A stretch of DNA of 64,000 bases, from positions 744,001-808,000 of the forward strand of contig JAGPNK010000006.1 of assembly GCA_020746835.1 (NCBI GenBank), in the 5' to 3' direction. The notes under the pieces are model-generated. The model was not told the origin of the DNA. It did not search any database and saw nothing but the letters and a program-made list of their open reading frames with translations. The position numbers were made by a program, and so were the translations under genes. Within the stretch, counting starts at the first letter, position 1; each line of letters begins with the position of its first letter. Origin of the DNA: Stachybotrys elegans. Taxonomy: Eukaryota; Ascomycota; Sordariomycetes; Hypocreales; Stachybotryaceae. Below are positions 11,025 through 22,338 of the stretch, one piece after another.

Positions 11025-12132
11025 TCATACAGCGCTGGTCTTGACTCCCTCATTGGAGGAGTCTCCCGTTTCGTTGTTAAGGGTTGAAGCCTGCTTCTCC
11101 GAAGCCGAGACGCGTTTGCTGTTTGACATCTGAGGAAAGAAAAGTCCTGGGTGGAAGGCCGTCAGGAGGAAAGTTGCGACGAACATGAGCGTCGAGTCAA
11201 GAACCAAGAACGAGGGCTCGTCTTGCATGATATGGTTTCCCCATCCAAGGGCCATCTCTGCTATGCTGTGATTGTTGTATTAGACCATATTTCCTCTCGA
11301 CGATAGAAATAAGGGAGAGACATACCGATAGATGCAGCGGGTGAGGATGGCAAAGTAAGCACCGCCAACGGCCCACAGAAAGCGGCGGAAGGTTGGGCTG
11401 TTCCAGAGGGCGAGAGCCGTAGGATCCGCGCTGGAGGAAGTCTGGAAGTGCTTCTTGACGCGAAAGAGGTAATCGGCAGAGGTGATGCCGAAGAAGAGGA
11501 GTACGACGACCTGGAGGACGATGCCGGCGATAATGGCATTGTTGCCGCCGTTGAGGAGCGAGATATTGTCGCGGCCGGCGGCGGCAGCGAGACCGCCGCC
11601 GATGGCCTGGACGCAGAGGCAGCAAAGGTCGGCGGGGAGGAAGATGAAAGGGTACCACTTGGGACGGATGCGCGAGAGCTCGGCGCTGAGGTGCAGGGCG
11701 ACATGCTTGAGCGTCAGGTAGAGCGAGACGCAGAGGAGGGTCGGGCCGATGATGATGGCGCAAATCTGGAGCTGGAAGGCGTCGCTGTTCCAAGGGTTAT
11801 CATTAAGCAAGATACGGCCAATGTAGCCTGTCCCATGGTTAGCATGGCCTACTAATCCAACGATATCACAAGAAAGAATTGACGTGTTGTGGCGTACCCG
11901 ACATCTCAAGCACGAGGCCGGCGCAGATGAAGCCGCCAAAGGACCATGTGCGCTTCCACACGCTCAGGATGGCCGCCGCGATGAACAGCGACCCGAAGCC
12001 AATGGTGAAGAAGATGCCGGAGCCCAGATTCGGGTAGTAGCCCAGCACGGTGGCCTCGACGGGGCAGAAGGCGGAGACCTCGTGGCATTCGTCGAAGGGG
12101 CGACGGCCGCCTGTGTACTCGGAGTCGGACAT
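11025..12132 (-). CDS. RTA1-family seven-helix membrane protein
   Basis: Three exons on the minus strand, 12132-11898, 11827-11326 and 11265-11025, give 325 aa. Introns are 70 and 60 bp with GTACGC and GTATGT donors and CAG acceptors. RTA1-like proteins are fungal plasma-membrane proteins linked to resistance to 7-aminocholesterol and to lipid or sphingoid-base efflux. About seven hydrophobic segments are visible. Family hallmarks include GYYPNLGSGIFFTIGFG near residue 32, DNPWNSDAFQLQICAIIIGP after the first intron, and RPKWYPFIFLPADLCCLCVQ followed by a glycine-rich loop. The third exon, containing the last helix (DSTLMFVATFLLTAFHPG) and a Ser/Lys-rich cytoplasmic tail, is recovered only by splicing. 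The gene converges with apl6 across 241 bp. The substrate cannot be told from sequence. Confidence 0.9.
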
Positions 12133-14450
12133 GTCTGCAGACGCTATTCAGACCGCCCGTAGATTGGTACTTGCAGTCTTTTATAGGATCGTGGATGTCG
12201 TCTTCCAGATATCTTGTCCTTCTCCGAGGGATGGAGTCAACGGCACGGGAGAAGAGAAGATGGGAAAGAAGAAGAAGAAGAAGACAGTAAATAAAGGAGG
12301 ATCCAAACGGGAGAAACAATGGGGATCTCCATGATGGATGGATAAGCTTGATTATAGGGCTCCTATTGGAAAGCAATGCTCGGTTACCTGGTGTAGACGA
12401 GGGCCGAGCAGGGGAGGGGAAGGAAGCCACGCTGTAGGAGGATGATGCATCCGAATACGCGTATGTAAAAACGTTGAAGATTTGGGAATTACTCACTCGT
12501 ACATGTATGTCCTCCACACACCCTCCTTCCACCGCTTCATCAGCGTCAGCGGAGCACCAGGTTGCCAAGCAGAGCACGACGGCCGAATCATTGTCTACTA
12601 GGTCTGCAGCGTTAGTCGGGCTCGGCTATAAGGTGCAGATGGGGACCAGCGTGTGAAGAATGCCGTCGACTCAAAGATGCGAAAACGGAGGCGATAGCCA
12701 CGCACAGGCAACCAGGTGAGGCCCCGGAGGTTTCGGCCCCGCTCATGTATGCGCGTATTCAGAATCTAGGCGACCCTCCATGATTGGTACAAAAGTGCCC
12801 CTTGGAGGGTCGTCTGGATCCTGGTCGGCCGCCCGATACGATCCAGGCTTCCATTTGTTCTGGGATGGAGGCCAATTTCTGGATGGTCGGATCGGATGGT
12901 TTCGGTGAGGCCAGGGTTGGGTAGGCGTCCTTTATCGCGGCTCAAAACCTGCAAAGGTAGCATGCACCGATCTTTTTGTTGTTGAATCACATGGTGGGAA
13001 GACGAGCCTTCTTCCATTCTTGCACAGTGATTTGAAGGAGGCAAAATCCATTATTCCTCGATTCATTTCACACTGCGGTTGGTACAGGCCTCACAAAGGC
13101 ACCTACCCTGTAATAACACACCATATGGCGTCCATGTCATGGGCTTGCGCTGATCCTGCCGGACTTGCATTTCTTGATAAACTCGGCCAGATCGTCGACC
13201 TTGGTCGATGGCAATCTTTACACGTATTCCTTTGAGTGGAGAAAGAAGGTGTGGCGTTGATACTAGTCTGATTAATGCCGACAGTTTGTTGCTTGATTTA
13301 CTTGTTTTAATGAGCGTGTTCTAGCTTGTCCACAGCGTTGGATGCTCTTGAATGACAGCTGTATAGAGGTAAAAATAAAAAAGAATAAAATATACTGTGG
13401 CCTATGTATTGTCCGTCGTTTAATCCTCAAGATGATGATTGGCGAGGGCACCGCTTGGAAAGGAGACAGACTCTTGACCGATGACATTGTTCCGGGTCAG
13501 GCTGAAGAATGGCTCGGCGGGACTGGATCAGTGTAGACGGAAGCAACTGTGGAGGAGTCTGGGAGCCATCCACTCGCAATTAGAGTCTGCACAATTCGCT
13601 GCGACTCTCGGTGTCCTACAGGATAATATCCTGGGGCTTCCCGAGCCATCTTCCCACTGTCGTGTTCAAACTCTCTTGAGTGCACAAGGCATACTATCCC
13701 CGTTCACAGGAATACAGTAGATATAAGGGGTAAACCACTTGCCTGTTTCCATCAAGGATATGGTTAGTATCAAAACAGAGCATCTGGTTTTATGTGCGGA
13801 TCAGTTAATGCAGGTCATTCACGAATCACCACGCGAAATCTTGTCGCCTAAATGCAAAGACAAGGCCACGCCCAAAGATTAACTAGTCTCTCTGATATAG
13901 TTGCTTCCCAGATGGCATCGTTTGTATCACCCGTCTGTTATGCTCAAGTTTCACCCGGCATTCTGGCTAGATAAACCCCCTGAAGCGGGCGAGGCAGCAG
14001 TCAAGTCGTGGTCTCTTGACATATTCCCTGCTTCCTTCTGCATGGGTTAAAGCCTCATAGACTGGCCTTGATGTTGCCCACTTTGATACCAGCGTCGGCT
14101 CCGGCCTTGCGTGGTTTCTAGTCCTCAACGATTGGTTTTGTCTGTTTTCTCTGCCTGTGTATTTAATTACTGCTCACTGCTTCGGTAGGCTGGGCGTGCT
14201 ATCCGGAGCTTCATCCAGGGCCACTGTCCATTATTAGCATTCTTTGGCTGCCCACCGTGCCTGGGTGACATTGAGCCAGCCTTCCCTTGAAACAATGTTA
14301 CTATTTCAAGGCTAACAATCCAAGGACATTACTAAACACCACCTCCCCAAGAACTGAGCTCTGTAAAGAGGCTTCTCTCAGATTAATTATTGCGTGAGAG
14401 AGGCTATAACTGTATGATGATTTGTTACGTATCACTATTCTCAACCGTGT
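12133..14450. other. 2.3-kb stretch without recognised protein genes
   Basis: Upstream of the RTA1-like gene and downstream to tRNA-Leu I see no convincing coding sequence. There is an A-rich GAAGAAGAAGAAGAAG tract near 12266-12285 and an AT-rich patch near 13365-13400. Short open frames lack conserved features. The RTA1-like promoter must lie at the left end. Confidence 0.5.
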
Positions 14451-14561
14451 GGCAAGATGGCCGAGTGGTCTAAGGCGGCAGACTTAAGAAAATACACGTC
14501 CTGTCAGGACGTGAGATTTCTGCTGAGGAAACTCGCGCGGGTTCGAATCCCGCTCTTGTCA
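14451..14561 (+). tRNA. tRNA-Leu(UAA) with 29-nt intron
   Basis: The acceptor stem GGCAAGA pairs with TCTTGTC (one G-T wobble), followed by discriminator A at 14561. The D arm is GCCGAGTGGTCTAAGGC. The anticodon stem GCAGA (14478-14482) pairs with TCTGC (14519-14523), with anticodon TAA at 14485-14487. A long variable arm (GAG-GAAA-CTC) marks a class II tRNA. The T arm is GCGGG-TTCGAAT-CCCGC. A 29-nt intron at 14489-14517 sits at the canonical 37/38 position and contains an inverted pair (ACGTCCTG/CAGGACGT). T-rich sequence near 14580 can end Pol III transcription. Confidence 0.95.
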
Positions 14562-14975
14562 AATGATCATCGCTAGATGGTTTTGTTTTTTGCACCCCTC
14601 CACCGTCATCTTTTTGACCTGATCATTCCCCGTCAGTGTCGAAGATATCAAGGTGAGTGAAGTAAACCGCGGTCCTTATCCCGAGTGTGTCTAGTGGCCG
14701 GATCCCGTGCCGGAGGTGACAATACACCGATCAGGCGCGCGCCGCTCCATTCCCACAATGCAATTTGCGGAAGCTTTGGTATTTATTTTTCTAGCAAGAT
14801 TAGACAGGCCGCAGGAACGCAATGAATTGTGTTCCGTCAAGGCTGGAGTATGTCTGGTGCCATCTCAATAACCGCACTCGAGAAGCTATGCCGTGCAAAA
14901 CCTCATCGTGTGCTTCGCTTCAGATAACCTTGAGCTGTGTAGGTCGGCATGTCTATCCGTGGCCAGTCTAGCAGT
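14562..14975. other. 414-bp spacer between tRNA-Leu and HIBADH gene
   Basis: This holds the likely Pol III terminator (GGTTTTGTTTTTTGC near 14579-14593) and the 3' flank of the 3-hydroxyisobutyrate dehydrogenase gene. I see no other feature. Confidence 0.5.
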
Positions 14976-16278
14976 CTATGTTTCCTTGCCGCCCAGATAC
15001 CGGTACACCACGGAGAAGTCACGTCCCTTGCAGTTTTCCAGCTTTTCCGTCTCCTCATACACCTCCCACGCCTTGTCGGCTAGCTCCATTCGTGCTCCGG
15101 CCTCCTTGGCTGCCAGGATGGCTAGGCGCAGGTCCTTCTTCATGAGCCCAATGCCGAACCCTCCACGGTAATCTCGACCTGCGGGCGCCGTTTCCACGAC
15201 GCCTTTGACTGGGTTGTTCACCTCGCTAGGCCAACACTTTCCCGTGCTCACATTAAGCACACCCGCGAGCTTCTGCGGATCAAGTCCCCATTTCATTCCG
15301 AGATTCATCGCTTCAGCCGTCGCGATGTTGTTCACCGCCAGCAGGTAGTTGTTGGCCAATTTGGCTGACAGTCCTGCGCCCTGGTCGCCGCAGTGAAGGG
15401 CTTTACGCCCCATGAGCAGCAGTGTCGGCTCGATCCGGGCGGCCACATCTTCCGTGGCGCCCACCATGAAGGTCAACGTGCCCGCCGTAGCCCCCACGAC
15501 GCCCCCCGACATGGGTGCATCTATGAATGTTCCCTGCCCAGCATCCGAGACGGACTTGGCTACCTTGCGGGACGTCGATGGGTCTATTGTGGAGCAGTCG
15601 ATGAACACGCGGTTCTTCTTAGGCAGGGAGTCGGTCAGGATGGATTTGAAGACGTCTTGTACGTGCTGTGGCTCTGGCAGCACCGTGAAGACTACGTCCT
15701 GTTGAAGCAGTGTCAGTTACTTCGTGTCCAAAGAACCAAATGCATAAAAGAAGGCGTGGATGTTTGCTATTTCAGAGGATTGGCTTTATGATGTGTGAAT
15801 CATGGGAAGGCCGGCAGCTGTCTAGACTGCCGACCCCAACTTAGATCATAGATAGAACAATAGTACTCATCACGTAGCAGGGAGGAGAATGAAGAAAAAG
15901 ACGTGGCTTGACTTACAGCATCCTTGGATGCGTCGAAGACGCTCGCCGCCAATTCGACCCTTGCACCAGAGGACTGTGATTTCATTTCTGTCTCGAGTCC
16001 TGACATGGCTTGGGGATTGACGTCGAATATAGAGACTGTGTCGTTCGGCGTCAGCTTGGACTGGAGATTCCTCGCCATTTGGTAGCCCTGCGAACAGTCG
16101 GTCAGCCAGATGATACGCAGAACGAAGCTGCCGCGCGGGCCGATCGAAGACGACATACCATCTGGCCAAGTCCAATGAAGCCATAGCTCTCGAGCCGCGA
16201 GGCCGTGCTGGCAAACGACCGCCTCTGCAGAGGTAGGAGCAGCGCCCGCAGACGCGAAGCAGAAGCCAGGACTCTCAT
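14976..16278 (-). CDS. 3-hydroxyisobutyrate dehydrogenase, mitochondrial
   Basis: Three minus-strand exons, 16278-16159, 16087-15917 and 15698-14976, all joined in phase 0, give 337 aa. The enzyme oxidises 3-hydroxyisobutyrate to methylmalonate semialdehyde with NAD+ in valine breakdown. The N-terminus (MRVLASASRLRALLLPLQRR) is Arg/Ser/Leu-rich without acidic residues, as expected of a mitochondrial presequence. The spliced exon 1/exon 2 junction recreates GFIGLGQMGYQMA (about residues 33-45), the Rossmann NAD(P) fingerprint. Exon 3 supplies the substrate-binding DAPMSGGVVGATAGTLTFMV and the region GAGLSAKLANNYLL with the family's catalytic Lys. C-terminal GIGLMKKDLRLA is also conserved. A TTG codon upstream in frame is not a plausible start. 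Length is normal for the family. Confidence 0.95.
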
Positions 16279-17440
16279 CGTGTCATGAATCAAGATGCAA
16301 ATCCCCGTTCAGCTCACTCAGCCGGGAATGCCATGACGACGATGGGGAGGAGGAGCGTAGATGGCTGAGACAAGCCCGAATGCGGCATTGCGGGGGATTG
16401 GCGCCCCCCTTCAACCGAGAGGTAAGCCGACCATTGCCGGTTTGCTCGCCAACGGGCCCCCTAGGAATGCGTAACAAAAATTGGCATATTGGGGATTTTG
16501 GGCGTGTGACACCCTTTTTTTCCCTGCTGCGTGCGGAGTAAGAACCTGGAAGAACCTGAGCCTCTCTGCCGAGCTTGAAATTAGGCGCTTTATAGTGCCT
16601 TAGCGTGCTTTGGCGGTAAGCCAGGGCAGAACCAGCCTGCCAGGGTCACGATAAGTACGGAGTCTGCAAATTAATAGAACGGGTTCTCGGTCTAATGTAC
16701 GGAATAATGTTCGGAGTGAGATGATGTCCAAGACATCCAGTCGGTAGTTGCTGTGGACAATTTCCCCTCCTCTTGGGACAATGCTCTACAATGAGGAATT
16801 GATGTTGGGTATTACAACTACCTATCCCAAGACATCTTTCTGCCCGGGCTGAATCGTTGTAGATGCAACTATGTCTCAACCACGATATTGTAGATTATTG
16901 TTTATAATTATTCTTGTCATCTTTACTGCCTGGATGCTACAACCAGTCATGAGAGCCGGAAAGCCGCGAAGGAACTCCAAGCAATCTATGGACAGCATGC
17001 TAAACGTTTCTCGTAAAAAAAAGTTCAGCTTTGCTGCCAAACTGGCTACTATAAAAGTCCTGCTCTCACTGCCTACGTTCCGCAAAGGCAGAAAGAAGAC
17101 GGGCAGCGGAACAAAACAATTGCTGGGGGGTATGTCGGAAATGTTCAAAAGGTTGTTGGGTGAAGTATGTGTCAAAAAAGCGCAATGTAAAAAAAGAAAA
17201 AGGGGGCAGCAGAGCCAATGTGTGTGTAATGTGTTCCTCATCTCGCCAACTCAAGGGGTAATAAAAAGGGTTAAAAAAGCAACAGCCTGAAGTTTGTAAC
17301 ACACAAGAAAAAGGAAAAGAGTAAATAGATAAAGTCGACAGAGTGCGCCATCCAGCCCTGCCCTTCCTCCGCTGCGGTCACTCGTAAAGCCAAGGCAACT
17401 AAATCCGAGAAATCCTTTCATGCAAGCCGTAGAAACTTCA
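16279..17440. other. 1.16-kb spacer with an unsupported 139-codon frame
   Basis: This lies between the HIBADH start and the bqt4 stop. It contains one ATG frame at 16871-17290 (plus) whose translation starts with a hydrophobic stretch and is then Lys/Arg-rich. An antisense frame of similar length overlaps it, and the A-rich DNA explains the Lys content. I treat it as bqt4 3' flank rather than a gene. Nothing else is visible. Confidence 0.45.
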
Positions 17441-18855
17441 TTACAGGAAGTTGACGAGCCATGGCACGAGCGCTCTGTAAAGCATGTTAGTAATGTTCTG
17501 GTATAAGTTTGAGGAGGGGGCTGCGACGTACCCGACTGCTACCGTTGCGCCGATTCCAAAGAGGGCCCTGTTCTTCACCCTTTGTTTCCGTAGTTCCACC
17601 TCTGTCTTGACCTTCTTGGCTGCTGGGGCTTCTTGCTTCACTTCAGCGACCTCGTCGCCCTTCTTTTCGTCATCGCCCACGGAAATATCAACAGCCTTGC
17701 GCTTGCTCTTCTTAGAAGCGGCGCTGGGTTCTTCCTGGACCTCCTCGACCTCGGCCTTCTCCTCGCCTTGCTCCTGTTCTCTCTCCTTTTGGAGGATCTT
17801 CTCTTGCTTCTTCTGGCTCTCAACCATTTCCTTGGCGTCGGCCATCATCTGAACAATCTCTTCGGCGGTGGGAGGCTGGCCGGCTGTGAGAGGGAATTGC
17901 ACCTCGGTTATGGTGTGCTTGGTCTCGACGCCCTTAGAATCCTTGGTGATCTCCTCTTCAACCTGGACCTTGACCTTGGGGTCTTCCTCTCTGGGCTCGA
18001 GGACGATGGCAGGGTCGAACTCGGTCGACTTCATGACGATGTCGCCCTGCTTCTGCTCCAACACTTCGCCATTCGTGACATCGGTCCGCTCCGTCGTCTC
18101 CTCCACGACTTCCACCACCTTGGTCTTGGCAGAACGCTTGCGGGGAGAAGCCGTCGCTCGCTTTGAGCTCTTTGTGGGGCTGGCGGAGCGGCGAGAGCGC
18201 GAGGCGCGTGGGATGGCTGATGGAGTGGGAGGAGCCAGGCGACGCGCAGCCGTGCCGGTAAAATCGTACTTGGGAGGCGCCGAGATGTTCTTTGCAGGAG
18301 AATCGGCGTTGCCAGTGACGGCTATCTGCGCAGGGTCCAGCAGAGCACGGATCCAGGTAGTGATCTTGTACTCCTCGGCGAGCTCGAGAGCCTGATCCGG
18401 AGGGATCCAGATGTTTCCAGCCGTCTCCTCGGGACTCGTAGTCGGCAGAGACTTGATGTACTTGCGCTCCGTCTCTTCGTCGGATGCCTCGGCGTAGGGG
18501 AAGGTAGCCTTGAACATGCCGGTGGCGGAGACATATCCGTCGAAGCTGCGTCGCATCAGGAAGTAGCTGTTGGGGCTCGACTTGAAAATGCCCGACACGA
18601 TTCCCTTGGGGAGGGGCGCGCGCAGATGCGCGTAGTCGAACATCTCGAGAGGCAGCGGCTGAGCCTCGTCAGTGCCCACCATCTTAGGGGTAAGCTTGGT
18701 TTGGCCGAGGCGTCGGCGCGAAACGAGGTCGGTATCTGGGCAGGTTAGTGCTGTGCCTCTCGCCGTGCTGGTGACAATAGTTACGTACACTCGGGAAAAT
18801 TCTCGACCATGAGGGGGTTGTGCCTCTCGGGCAGAGCTCTGATGGGAGCGGCCAT
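17441..18855 (-). CDS. bqt4: Bqt4-type APSES/KilA-N domain protein with C-terminal membrane anchor
   Basis: Three minus-strand exons, 18855-18789, 18735-17532 and 17474-17441, give 434 aa. Fission-yeast Bqt4 sits in the inner nuclear membrane and anchors telomeres to it. Residues about 50-150 form the APSES/KilA-N-like domain ([60 protein letters not shown]). Then come a Ser/Arg/Lys-rich patch (possible nuclear localisation), a long acidic Glu-rich middle, and a final hydrophobic segment. The last intron (17475-17531) has GTACGT, TTACTAAC and TTTACAG. Removing it makes the C-terminus [20 protein letters not shown], a continuous tail anchor. That intron is 57 nt with no in-frame stop. Length and architecture match fission-yeast Bqt4. 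DNA-binding by this domain is not assured. Confidence 0.85.
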
Positions 18856-21082
18856 TGTGGTAAGAATATCAGGAAGAAAAGTTATGCGCTGGCGCGATGA
18901 TGATTGTGTCCTCAGGTGCTCGACTCAGCGATTGTTTGATGCGCAAACAACGCGATCGTTGACTGCCGATGCGCGACGGCGGATACTCCGGCTTTCTGCA
19001 GGCGAGCGGGCGAGCCTCGTTCGCGAAGAAGCGCAGGTCGGGCGCGAGCAACAGGATCGAAACACGGGGAGTATCTGACGACGAGATCGAACACGTATCA
19101 ACCAAGTCGCCAATGCATCAGCCAGATAGATAGCTACCGATGATGGCAAGGGGGCCGCAAGGACGCGGAGGTTGGGACGGAGAGAGGCGACAAAGCTGGA
19201 GGTGCAGCAATGTCTTGAGGCCAAATCACGGGGGGAGGAAAAGAAGAATGGAAGATTCGCAGATTAGATGGAGATGGTCGCGCAAATTAGGTCGTGGGAT
19301 AGCGTCGAGGATTCGGGGGGGGGCCTTCACAGCGGGTGTTTGGACTGCCCTGCAGCGGGAAGCGACCCTCCTGGTAGGGAAGGGCGTGTGGGGAGGAGGG
19401 ACGGGTCAGGTGACGGTGTAGCGAGGCACTTCTCAATTGGGCGCCGGCCCGGCACGGCGTGAGGTATCTCACTATGTCTTGGCGAATTTCCCCCTTTGAG
19501 GTCGCGCCGCCAGAACACGCGCTCTTAATGCTCGTGTCCCCACCGAATCACGAACAGAAGCCTCACGGGCCAACCAAAAGGTCGAGAATCCTACGAACCC
19601 CGGCTTGCCTTATATTGGTTCGTGCCTGGATGAGAGAACGAGCGAGGAGACAAGAAAAATCTTTGGGGCAACGCGTTGGGGGGCCCCTGTGTGAGTGCTG
19701 GCTCCAGCATTCAAGGGGGTATCCCGTGTGGCAGCGTGTCTGGACCCCGGAAAATGATGTCCTACGGGCAAGGCCGTCGCAGAGCGTCAGCAGCAGCTGA
19801 AGGGGCAGAAGCACGTCCACGGGCGGCGGCCAGGAGGGGGAGCTAATGCTGGGTGGAGATTGATCGCCTTGATGCCAGAATGGCAGAAGCACAGGCATAG
19901 GCAGGCTGATATCGCGAGCCAATGGCAGACGACCAAGTCAGCGAGGGGGAACATGTTCGCTCCATGGCCGTGCAGCAACGCGGTGCATGCTGCATAGACG
20001 GGCATGCTATTAGCCCGTGGACAGCGCATCGTTCCTCCTCCTTGTCCTCCTGCGCTGCTGCGGCCTCTACTTGCATACGCTATCTCGCGCAGCGCATGCA
20101 GCTATCGTGCGCTGATGGTTCGCATGCATCAATCGTTGCAGATTTGGGCGTCGACGGGGGTCGCTAGCTCTCTGCATCAAGTACCATACGGGCTTTGGGA
20201 CGGGTTAGTACGGAGTACGATTAAGGAGTCTCAAAAAGGGGGCTGCTGCTTCGTCTCCCTGACTCAACTTCGCCGGCATCCATCCGATCCGATCACACAG
20301 ACAGATAAGGCATGTGAGGAGCAGCAATTACACGGCGACCACGTGGGATGGAAGCAATGAAGAAAACGAGGGGAAGGTAGGATAGGAAAGCCGACGATGC
20401 CAAGCTCAAGCAAGCAGAGAATGTCTCCCTTCCAACCTACCTACTAGTATGTAGACTTCGAGTATCACGCACCCGGTACAGGGTAGGCATCCTCGAGTCG
20501 GTGAAGCAAGGTGGTCAGCCCAGCTTAGCCAAGACTTTACCAGGTGCTTCAGGAACCCGCTCAGATCGAGACCTCGAACAGCTCCGGAAGCATGCAACGG
20601 TTCATGTGTCTGCGAGACACGGCCCAAGATGTCCCAGTTTATGCCCGCCTCCCAAGCAGCTATCTTTGTCCACACAAACAACGAAGTGCTTATCCGGCAC
20701 ATGCTTACGCCCTCCAATTCCTGTGCCGCCCAACGGCAAAGTCTAAACACCCAAGAATGGATTTGATACCTATCGAATACCAGCCCGAGCCCATAATGCA
20801 TATGTATACTCTGACCGTCCGCTCAACCCCTCCTCCTCCCTTTTAGTAAGGCTCCCCTGAACCGTATCGTGTCAGGTCTGTGACCAATGGCGCACGAACC
20901 AAGGACCCCACCACCGTTGCCCCTCCATCGTCACCTCCATAAAGTATCCCAGATCTGTTGACCGACCTATCGTTTCCGAAGCTTCTTTCCTTTGAGTATA
21001 TAATAGCATACGTCTACCTCCTACCCGACTGTCTAGCACCCGATAATTACCCTTCCACTCCAGCTCCACCTCACCCTTCAAC
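18856..21082. promoter_or_regulatory. 2.2-kb divergent intergenic region, bqt4/rdi1
   Basis: The two genes are transcribed away from each other, so both promoters are inside. I see no coding sequence I can support. TACGGAGTAC-like short palindromes occur near 20210 and pyrimidine-rich sequence precedes rdi1 (about 21020-21080). No tRNA or repeat array is visible. Confidence 0.45.
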
Positions 21083-21995
21083 ATGGCTTCTCACGATGAT
21101 GACACCATGCCCGAGGAGACTCAGGGCTACAAGCTCTCCCAGCCCAAGCAGAGCTTGGCTGAGTACCAGCAGATGGGTAGGTTGCATCTTCCCTGGCCGG
21201 ATTGGAGATCGCCATTGCCGTAGGAGAAGCCCTGGAAATACCAGGCAGCCGACGTGAGAATGCACCAGCAGCTTCTTCTTCTCTGCCGGACGGCGTACCC
21301 CCTCTCCTGAAACCCGACACCGCCGCTTCCCGTGTGCGCTCCATAATCGAACCCATCTAACAGACCACCTCAGATGCCGGCGACGAGTCTCTCCAGCGTT
21401 ACAAGCAGTCCCTCGGACTCGGCGGCGGCAAGGATATCTCGGATCCCAACGACCCTCGCGTGTGCATCATTCTCTCCCTCACCATGGACAGCCCCGGCCG
21501 ACCGCCCGTCACTATCGAGCTCTCGACCCCCGGCAGCGAGAGCACTCTCAAGGACAAGCCCTTCAAGATCAAGGAGGGTGCCAAGTTTACCATGTCGGCC
21601 AAGTTCAAGGTCCAGCACGAGATTCTTAGCGGTCTGCACTACGTTCAGATTGTCAAGCGCAAGGGTATCAAGGTGTCCAAGGACTCTGAGATGATTGTGC
21701 GTCTACCCTCAACCTTTTGCCAAACGGCCACTGACAATTTTGCAGGGCAGCTATGCTCCCAACACGGAGAACCAGACTACCTACACGAAGAAGTGTAAGC
21801 TTCCCGCCCACAGTCGCTGACATACCCATTTCGGCCATGTATGACAGGTGCTGACCAACTGCAGTCCAAGAGGAGGAGGCCCCCTCAGGCATGCTCGCCC
21901 GAGGCCACTACAACGCCATCTCCAGCTTCGTTGACGACGACAAGAAAAAGCACCTCGAGTTTGAGTGGAGCTTCGACATTGCCAAGGACTGGTAG
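21083..21995 (+). CDS. rdi1: Rho GDP-dissociation inhibitor
   Basis: Four exons, 21083-21176, 21374-21696, 21746-21794 and 21865-21995, give 198 aa. Rho GDI extracts prenylated Rho/Cdc42/Rac GTPases from membranes and holds them GDP-bound in the cytosol. The N-terminal regulatory arm ends in SLAEYQQM; splicing then gives [17 protein letters not shown]. The immunoglobulin-like fold follows, with [48 protein letters not shown] and the end [14 protein letters not shown], all family signatures. For intron 1 (197 bp) two CAG acceptors 10 nt apart exist (21361-21363 and 21371-21373). Only the second keeps the frame, which decides the model. Length is normal (about 195-200 aa). Confidence 0.96.
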
Positions 21996-22338
21996 AGGAA
22001 GGAGGAGCTGTCGAGCGGGTAATGGGGCACAAGGTTTGATGAGACATACGATGAACGAACATACAGCCTGTGAGATGTTTAGCTTGGGTCAGTAGGGGCG
22101 AGTGTCGCCCAGAAAGATGCGCTCATCAGATCCGAGCAATGTCACTTGGCCGGACCACGGCGATCGACGGTTTTGGACGACAGAGGTTTTTTGTCTTTCT
22201 TTTTTTCCCCAAAAATAAAACTACCTATCTAAATGGTTGGCATACACTCGGTACATAAGCAGTCGATACAACAGTTAATGTACAGCCCTCGAGACGCCTG
22301 GACAACACACCTTGCGCCGCCTGTATGCTGATGTGATG
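21996..22338. other. 343-bp convergent spacer, rdi1/ppg1
   Basis: This holds the 3' ends of two converging genes. It is T-rich with AATAAA-like AAAATAAAAC near 22212-22221, a possible polyadenylation signal for rdi1. I see nothing else. Confidence 0.45.

Noticed and set aside
16871..17290. Plus-strand frame of 139 codons starting with a hydrophobic stretch then Lys/Arg-rich
   Set aside because: It lies in A-rich 3' flank of bqt4, an antisense frame of similar length overlaps it, and the Lys content follows from AAA/AAG runs. No family resemblance.
21361..21363. First CAG as acceptor of rdi1 intron 1
   Set aside because: It puts the next exon out of frame; the CAG ten bases downstream gives [14 protein letters not shown], as in the family.
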